DNA of 64,000 nucleotides from assembly GCF_010728155.1 (NCBI RefSeq), contig NZ_AP022605.1, positions 3,162,001 through 3,226,000 of the forward strand, given 5' to 3'. Below are positions 59,178 to 64,000 of this stretch, one piece after another. This DNA comes from Mycolicibacterium doricum. GTDB taxonomy: Bacteria; Actinomycetota; Actinomycetes; Mycobacteriales; Mycobacteriaceae. Each line of letters begins with the position of its first letter. Position 1 is the stretch's first letter. Both the position numbers and the translations under genes were made by a program. The notes under the pieces were generated by a model, which saw only the letters and a list, made by a program, of their open reading frames with translations, had not been told where the DNA came from and did not search any database.

Positions 59178-59430
59178 GTGGTCCCGACACTCGACCGGCG
59201 CCACATTGCGGGCCGGGGTGTGCCAGCCGGTTTGACCGAGCGCTACTTCTACGAGAGCTTCGCAGACCGCGACGAATTCGTCCGGGCCGCCTACGACGAC
59301 GTCTGTACCCGGGCGGGTGCTGCTGCTGGCCCTGTTCACCGCGTACCTCGACGGCCGACTGAGCGCCACCCGTGAACAGTCCATCGACTACTGCGTCGAC
59401 ATGCTGCTCAGCAGGGTCACCAGTCACTGA
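59178..59430 (+). pseudogene. Broken TetR-family regulator gene
   Basis: Frame 1 encodes GLTERYFYESFADRDEFVRA then AYDDV (about 59226-59300), the end of a TetR helix-turn-helix. The match then moves to another frame: LLLALFTAYLDGRLSATREQ then SIDYCVDMLLSRVTSH and stop (to 59430), a TetR C-terminal helix. The first helix region is degraded and roughly 100 residues of the ligand domain are missing. Frameshift plus deletion, no intact product. It lies just before desA1. Confidence 0.6.
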
Positions 59431-59549
59431 CGCGAGGGGTGGGCGGCCGCGATCGGGGGTACCCGAAACGGACGTGACCGAGGGCCGAAAAGGTGGTCCC
59501 CGCTGCACGAGCCGGACGTCCTGACCCGCGTGACACTCGCGGACGGAAC

Positions 59550-59579
59550 TTGAATGTCACTCGGGTACACACATATATT
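59550..59579 (+). promoter_or_regulatory. Candidate desA1 promoter with embedded palindrome
   Basis: TTGAAT (59550-59555) and TATATT (59574-59579) are separated by 18 bp and resemble -35 and -10 elements. Between them ACTCGGGT (59559-59566) is a near-palindrome (ACYCGRGT). Start of desA1 is 64 bp downstream of the -10. In mycobacteria desA1 is controlled by a TetR-type desaturase regulator (MadR); whether this is its site is inferred. Confidence 0.5.
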
Positions 59580-59642
59580 GAGTGCGACCAACAGGTACAG
59601 ATAACTCCGACGAGCCCTGCACCGCGAGGAGGATGAGCGCCG

Positions 59643-60638
59643 ATGCACGAGAACCTGACCGACCTACACCTGCTGCGCGAGCTGGAACCGGTGGTCGAGA
59701 AGCTGCTCAACCGGCATCTGCGGATGCGCAAGGACTGGAACCCGCATGACTACATTCCGTGGTCGGACGGCAAGAATTTCTACGCACTGGGCGGTCAGGA
59801 CTGGGACCCCGAGCAGTCGAAGCTCTCGGAGGTCGCGCAGACCGCGATGGTGCAGAACCTGCTGACCGAGGACAACCTGCCCTCGTATCACCGCGAGATC
59901 GCGATGAACATGAGCATGGACGGAGCCTGGGGTCAGTGGGTCAACCGCTGGACGGCCGAGGAGAACCGGCACGGCATCGCGCTGCGCGACTACCTTGTCG
60001 TCACCCGCGCGGTCGACCCGGTGGAACTCGAGGAACTGCGCGTCGAGCAGATGACCCGCGGCTTCTCGCCGGGCCAGAACCAGCAGGGCGATCTGTTCGC
60101 CGAGAGCCTGTTCGACTCGGTCATCTACGTGACCTTCCAGGAGCTCGCCACCCGCGTCTCGCACCGCAACACCGGCAAGGCGTGTTCGGAGCCGGTCGCC
60201 GACCAGTTGCTCCAGCGCATCTCGGCCGACGAGAACCTGCACATGATCTTCTACCGCGACGTCTCCGAGGCTGGTTTAGACATCGCCCCCGACCAGGCCA
60301 TGCACTCGCTGCACCGGATTCTGCGCAACTTCAAGATGCCCGGGTACACCGTGCCGGAATTCCGCCGCAAGGCCGTCGTGATCGCCGTCGGCGGTGTCTA
60401 CGACCCGCGAATCCACCTCGACGACGTGGTGATGCCGGTGCTCAAGAAGTGGCGAATCTTCGAGCGCGAGGACTTCACCGGTGAGGCCGCCCGCATGCGC
60501 GACGACCTGGGCGTGCTGGTCGAGGAACTCGAGGCGGCCTGCGAGAAGTTCGAGACCGCCAAGCAGAAGCGTCTGGAACGCGAAGCCAAGATGGCCGAGA
60601 AGAAGGCCGGTAAGGTCCTGGCGTCATCAGCGTCGTAG
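59643..60638 (+). CDS. desA1: DesA1, acyl-ACP desaturase
   Basis: A 331-residue soluble diiron desaturase, close to recalled DesA1. Ligands are in LLTEDNLPSYHRE, TAEENRHGIALRDYL (E107, H110) and SADENLHMIFYRDVSEA. Introduces a double bond in long acyl-ACP for mycolic acid synthesis; essential in M. tuberculosis and M. smegmatis. ATG 59643 is preceded by GAGGAGG. The gene overlaps the probable start of dus. Confidence 0.93.
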   Translation: MHENLTDLHLLRELEPVVEKLLNRHLRMRKDWNPHDYIPWSDGKNFYALGGQDWDPEQSKLSEVAQTAMVQNLLTEDNLPSYHREIAMNMSMDGAWGQWVNRWTAEENRHGIALRDYLVVTRAVDPVELEELRVEQMTRGFSPGQNQQGDLFAESLFDSVIYVTFQELATRVSHRNTGKACSEPVADQLLQRISADENLHMIFYRDVSEAGLDIAPDQAMHSLHRILRNFKMPGYTVPEFRRKAVVIAVGGVYDPRIHLDDVVMPVLKKWRIFEREDFTGEAARMRDDLGVLVEELEAACEKFETAKQKRLEREAKMAEKKAGKVLASSAS

Positions 60639-60700
60639 CCACGACCGTCGACACGGCCCGATCCGCACTCCGGATCGGGCGCCTCGCGCTGACCAGCCCC

Positions 60701-61801
60701 GTGGTGCTGGCCCCGATGGCCGGGGTGACCAACGTCGCGTTCCGCACGTTGTGCCGTGAGCTTGAAGTGGCCAGGGCAGGCACCGTCAGCGGCATGTACG
60801 TGTGCGAGATGGTGACCGCGCGAGCGCTCGTCGAGCGCCACCCGGTCACCATGCACATGACCGCGTTCGCCCCCGACGAGTCGCCCCGGTCGCTACAGCT
60901 CTACACCGTCGACCCCGCCACCACCTATGCGGCGGCGAAGATGATCGTCGACGACGGCATGGCCGACCACGTCGACATGAACTTCGGCTGCCCGGTGCCC
61001 AAGGTGACGAAGCGCGGGGGTGGTGCCGCGCTGCCCTACAAGCGCAAACTCTTCGGCCAGATCGTCGGCGCCGCGGTGCGCGCCACCGAAGGCACCGGCA
61101 TCCCCGTCACGGTGAAGTTCCGCATCGGCATCGACGACGCCCACCAGACCCACCTGGACGCCGGCCGGATCGCCGCCGAGGAAGGTGCGGCTGCGGTTGC
61201 CCTGCACGCCCGCACCGCGGCGCAGCGCTACTCCGGCACCGCCGACTGGACGCAGATCGCCGCACTGAAAGCGCACGTCACTTCCGTTCCCGTTCTTGGC
61301 AACGGTGACATCTTCGACGCCGACGACGCGCTGGCGATGATGGCCGCCACGGGGTGCGACGGCGTCGTGATCGGGCGCGGCTGCCTGGGCCGGCCGTGGC
61401 TGTTCGCCGAGCTGTCGGCGAAGTTCACCGGCCGCCCGCTGCCGGTGCCGCCCACCCTCGGTGAGGTGGCCGACATCATCCGCAGGCACGGCGAACTGCT
61501 CACCGACCACTTCGGCGAGGACAAGGCGATGCGAGACATCCGCAAGCACATCGCGTGGTACCTGCACGGATTCCCGGCCGGATCGGATCTGCGCCGGGCG
61601 CTCGCGCTGGTCAAGACGCGCAGTGAGCTCTCCGAACTGCTCGACCGGCTCGACCCCGATGTCCCGTTCCCGCCGGCGGCGACGGGTCCGCGCGGACGGC
61701 AGGGGTCCGCTGCGTCGGTGTCCCTGCCGGAGGGCTGGCTGACCGACCCGGACGACTGCACGGTGCCAGCGGGTGCGGACGTCATGCACTCCGGTGGCTG
61801 A
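60701..61801 (+). CDS. dus: tRNA-dihydrouridine synthase (Dus, Rv0823c-like)
   Basis: Boundaries give 366 residues from GTG 60701, the first canonical in-frame start. Family segments: VVLAPMAGVTNVAFRTLCRE, DMNFGCPVPKVTKRGGGAAL with catalytic Cys, FRIGIDDAHQTHLDAG, ALHARTAAQRYSGTADW, VLGNGDIFDADDAL and GCDGVVIGRGCLGRPWLF. FMN-dependent reduction of uridine in tRNA D-loops. The conserved segment SALRIGRLALTSP lies before this start in the same frame; starting at ATC 60626 would give 391 residues, near the recalled 389 of Rv0823c. Confidence 0.9.
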   Translation: MVLAPMAGVTNVAFRTLCRELEVARAGTVSGMYVCEMVTARALVERHPVTMHMTAFAPDESPRSLQLYTVDPATTYAAAKMIVDDGMADHVDMNFGCPVPKVTKRGGGAALPYKRKLFGQIVGAAVRATEGTGIPVTVKFRIGIDDAHQTHLDAGRIAAEEGAAAVALHARTAAQRYSGTADWTQIAALKAHVTSVPVLGNGDIFDADDALAMMAATGCDGVVIGRGCLGRPWLFAELSAKFTGRPLPVPPTLGEVADIIRRHGELLTDHFGEDKAMRDIRKHIAWYLHGFPAGSDLRRALALVKTRSELSELLDRLDPDVPFPPAATGPRGRQGSAASVSLPEGWLTDPDDCTVPAGADVMHSGG

Positions 61802-62007
61802 CGAGTCGCTATACCGAGACGTTCTCGAGACGTTCTCCGGCTGGTCGTCTCACAGGAATGCTCAGTACGATGTGGGTCTCGTCGCAGCCCGGCTCCGGTG
61901 GCGGAGTTACCGAGGCGCTGCTACAAGACGGTGAGCACTCATAAGAGGGTGAGCACTGCGCGCGTTCTCGACGCGCCACGCTTGACGAAGTCGGAGGCCG
62001 GTTGGAC

Positions 62008-64000
62008 ATGAGTGACGGCGACAGCCCGCGAGCTGATGCCACTCGTGACCCTCGGCGTCCAAGCGACCCACGGTCCGACTGGGACAACGAATGGCTTACC
62101 CGATCGGTACGGCGATCGCCGGATGCCGCGCCGTGGGAGCGCAGTAGACCCCTCGAACGCCGCGAGCCCGAACCGGCTCCCGGTGTCACCGACGCCGCCG
62201 AGGCCGCCGAGGCGTCCAGCGAGGCCGGGGGCGGTCATGCCGCGGGTGTCGTCACCGTCGCCGACCTGATCGCCAAAATCAACGGCGACGGTACCGCGCC
62301 GGCGGAGCTGGCGCCCAAACGCCGACGCGCCGAACCCGAACCCGAACCTGAACCGCCCACTCCGGCGACAGAGGTCATGGAGGCGATCCGCGAACCGGCC
62401 GATTCCGACCGCCAGGACACCGAGATCATCCCTGCGGCGACCGGCGCCTACGCCGGGGAACTGCCCGTCCTTGCCGAGAATCCGGGTGAGCGGGTGCCAC
62501 CCTGCCGGGTCGGGAACGGCGGCACCGTGGTCGCCGAGGAGCAGCCGCACCGGCGCCGCCGGATCATCCTGGCCGGACGCGCCGCAGCCGCGCTGCTGGC
62601 GGTACTCGCGCTGGCGCTCACCGGCGGTGCATGGCAGTGGCAGTCGTCGAAGAACAGCCTCATGAACAGGGTGTCGGCGCTGGATCGGGACAGCCGCGAC
62701 ATCGTCGATCCCAACGCCCAGTTCGGTGACGAGAACTTCCTGATCGTCGGTGTGGACAGCCGCATCGGCGAGAACAGCGACATGGGCGCGGGCACCACCG
62801 ACGACGCCGCCGGCGCCAGGTCGGACACCGTGATGCTGGTCAACATCCCGGCCAACCGGGAACGCGTCGTGGCGGTGTCCTTTCCCCGCGACCTGTACAT
62901 CGATCCCATGGAATGCGAGCCGTGGAACCCGGAAACGGGTGCCTATGGTCCGATCACCGACCCGGAGTCGCCGATGTACGGGCGCGACACCGTCTACACC
63001 GAGTACAAGCTCAACTCGGCGTACGCGGTCGGCGGACCAAAGTGTCTGGTCAAAGTCGTGCAGAAGCTTTCGGGCCTGTCGGTGAACCGATTCATGGCCG
63101 TCGACTTCGCCGGGTTCTCCAAGATGGTCGACGCCCTGGGTGGTGTCGAGGTCTGCAGCACCGAGCCGTTGGAGGACTACGAACTCGGCACGGTGCTGCC
63201 GACGGCCGGCCGGCAGATGGTCGACGGACACACCGCGCTGAACTACGTGCGCGCTCGACAGGTCACCACGGAGATCAACGGCGACTACGGCCGAATCAAA
63301 CGCCAGCAGCGCTTCCTGTCCTCGCTGATGCGTTCGTTGATCTCCAAGGAAGTGTTCTTCTCGCTGTCGAAGCTCGACAACGTGGTCAACATGTTCATCG
63401 ACGACAGCTACGTCGACAACATCGACACCCGGGATCTGGTCACGCTGGGCCAGTCGATCCAGGGCGTGACCGCGGGACGGATCACCTTCGTCACGGTGCC
63501 GACCACCGGCTACGCCGACGAATACGGCAACGAGATCCCACGCACCGACGACATGCGCGCGCTGTTCGCCGCCATCATCAACGACGACCCGCTGCCCGGG
63601 GAGAAGAACGCCGACAACACGCCCGTACCCGGAACCCCGGAATCGACGATGGCGGGCCCTGAAGCCGGGGCCACCGAACCCGCCGACGAGTCGAACGCCG
63701 AACTGGTCAACGCGGTCACCACCGAACCGCAGGACGTCACCGTGCAGGTGTCGAACTCCACCGGACAGCCGGCGCTGGGCGCCACGACCACCGATGAACT
63801 GCAGCAATACGGCTTCGACGTCACCACGCCGGACGACTACCCGAGTGCGCTGACCGAGACGACGGTGTTCTTCTCGCCGGGAAACGAGCAGGCCGCCGCC
63901 ACCGTCGCATCCTCGTTCGCGAACCCGGCGATCGAACGAGTGTCCGGTATGGGCGACGTCGTCCAAGTGGTGCTCGGCACCGATTTCGATGCCGTCAGCG
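62008..64000 (+). CDS. LytR-CpsA-Psr family cell-wall glycopolymer ligase, 5' part (Rv0822c-like)
   Basis: Partial: the first 664 codons are here and the 3' end is past position 64000. A disordered, acidic cytoplasmic N-terminus of about 180 residues (EPEPEPEPPTPATEV and similar) is followed by one membrane helix (ILAGRAAAALLAVLALALTG). The extracellular LCP domain has NFLIVGVDSRIGENSDMGAG, SDTVMLVNIP, VVAVSFPRDLYIDP, and DGHTALNYVRARQV with its Arg residues. A LytR_C domain begins near VTVQVSNSTGQPALG. LCP proteins attach arabinogalactan or similar polymers to peptidoglycan. ATG 62008 chosen. Confidence 0.9.
   Translation, partial: MSDGDSPRADATRDPRRPSDPRSDWDNEWLTRSVRRSPDAAPWERSRPLERREPEPAPGVTDAAEAAEASSEAGGGHAAGVVTVADLIAKINGDGTAPAELAPKRRRAEPEPEPEPPTPATEVMEAIREPADSDRQDTEIIPAATGAYAGELPVLAENPGERVPPCRVGNGGTVVAEEQPHRRRRIILAGRAAAALLAVLALALTGGAWQWQSSKNSLMNRVSALDRDSRDIVDPNAQFGDENFLIVGVDSRIGENSDMGAGTTDDAAGARSDTVMLVNIPANRERVVAVSFPRDLYIDPMECEPWNPETGAYGPITDPESPMYGRDTVYTEYKLNSAYAVGGPKCLVKVVQKLSGLSVNRFMAVDFAGFSKMVDALGGVEVCSTEPLEDYELGTVLPTAGRQMVDGHTALNYVRARQVTTEINGDYGRIKRQQRFLSSLMRSLISKEVFFSLSKLDNVVNMFIDDSYVDNIDTRDLVTLGQSIQGVTAGRITFVTVPTTGYADEYGNEIPRTDDMRALFAAIINDDPLPGEKNADNTPVPGTPESTMAGPEAGATEPADESNAELVNAVTTEPQDVTVQVSNSTGQPALGATTTDELQQYGFDVTTPDDYPSALTETTVFFSPGNEQAAATVASSFANPAIERVSGMGDVVQVVLGTDFDAVS

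Noticed and set aside
61939..63966. A 675-codon open frame on the minus strand opposite the LCP gene
   Set aside because: It is the antisense shadow of a well-matched LytR-CpsA-Psr gene and shows the His/Arg/Gly-rich composition typical of such shadows in high-GC DNA.

Overview
The window is a 64 kb piece of a high-GC actinobacterial chromosome, almost certainly a fast-growing Mycobacterium (Mycolicibacterium). The gene order follows, in reverse, the M. tuberculosis interval Rv0822c to Rv0906. Recognisable members are the two-component pair prrA/prrB, citrate synthases gltA2 and citA, fprB, serC, sepH, the moaA2/moaD2 and moaC/mog/moaE2 genes, rpfA, the helicase gene ercc3/xpb, fadA/fadB, dapC, desA1 and a tRNA cluster. 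Locus names and functions come from recall of the families and of M. tuberculosis gene order; no search was run.

Layout. 1-6.5 kb: a metallo-hydrolase fragment, echA6, an alpha-glucan debranching enzyme overlapping a GT4 glycosyltransferase, accD3 and two tiny genes. 6.6-12.4 kb: three ABC exporter half-transporters in one apparent operon. 12.5-15.3 kb: a K+ channel and prrA-prrB. 15.4-24.5 kb: an FKBP isomerase, a DUF2630 protein with a phytoene-dehydrogenase-like oxidoreductase, a MarR/MFS module, gltA2, TetR, pdxH, citA and an MDMPI-type protein. 24.5-36.9 kb: conserved mycobacterial genes including an AurF-like diiron enzyme beside fprB, serC, sepH, an rRNA methylase, DUF3027, MFS, a glutathionyl-hydroquinone-reductase-like protein, a cold shock protein and a YccF protein. 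36.9-41.7 kb: molybdenum cofactor genes on both sides of rpfA, whose leader carries a CRP-like site and a ydaO-type (c-di-AMP) riboswitch. 41.7-45.7 kb: the WYL/helicase-associated protein and XPB helicase. 45.7-50.1 kb: an accessory block (amino acid/ethanolamine permease, secreted Pro-rich protein, cupin, F420-type luciferase-like oxidoreductase, PNPOx-fold protein, and the debris of an acyl-CoA ligase). 50.1-58.4 kb: fadB-fadA, an old yellow enzyme, dapC, two SRPBCC paralogues and a WS/DGAT acyltransferase. 58.5-59.1 kb: tRNA-Phe, tRNA-Asp, tRNA-Glu (minus) and tRNA-Lys (plus). 59.2-64 kb: a broken TetR gene, desA1, dus and the start of an LytR-CpsA-Psr gene.

Themes. Much of the content concerns lipid and envelope biology (echA6, accD3, fadAB, desA1, WS/DGAT, LCP, RpfA), central carbon entry to the TCA cycle, and redox chemistry typical of actinobacteria. 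The interval looks vertically inherited. I see no insertion sequence, prophage, integrase or CRISPR array. Differences from M. tuberculosis are local insertions and replacements. The most unusual points are the rpfA leader with two second-messenger inputs, the complementary degenerate ATPase site in the ABC pair, a conserved-looking diiron oxygenase/reductase operon, possible near-cognate start codons in two genes, an 18-bp tandem repeat at the start of the GT4 gene, and two decayed genes.
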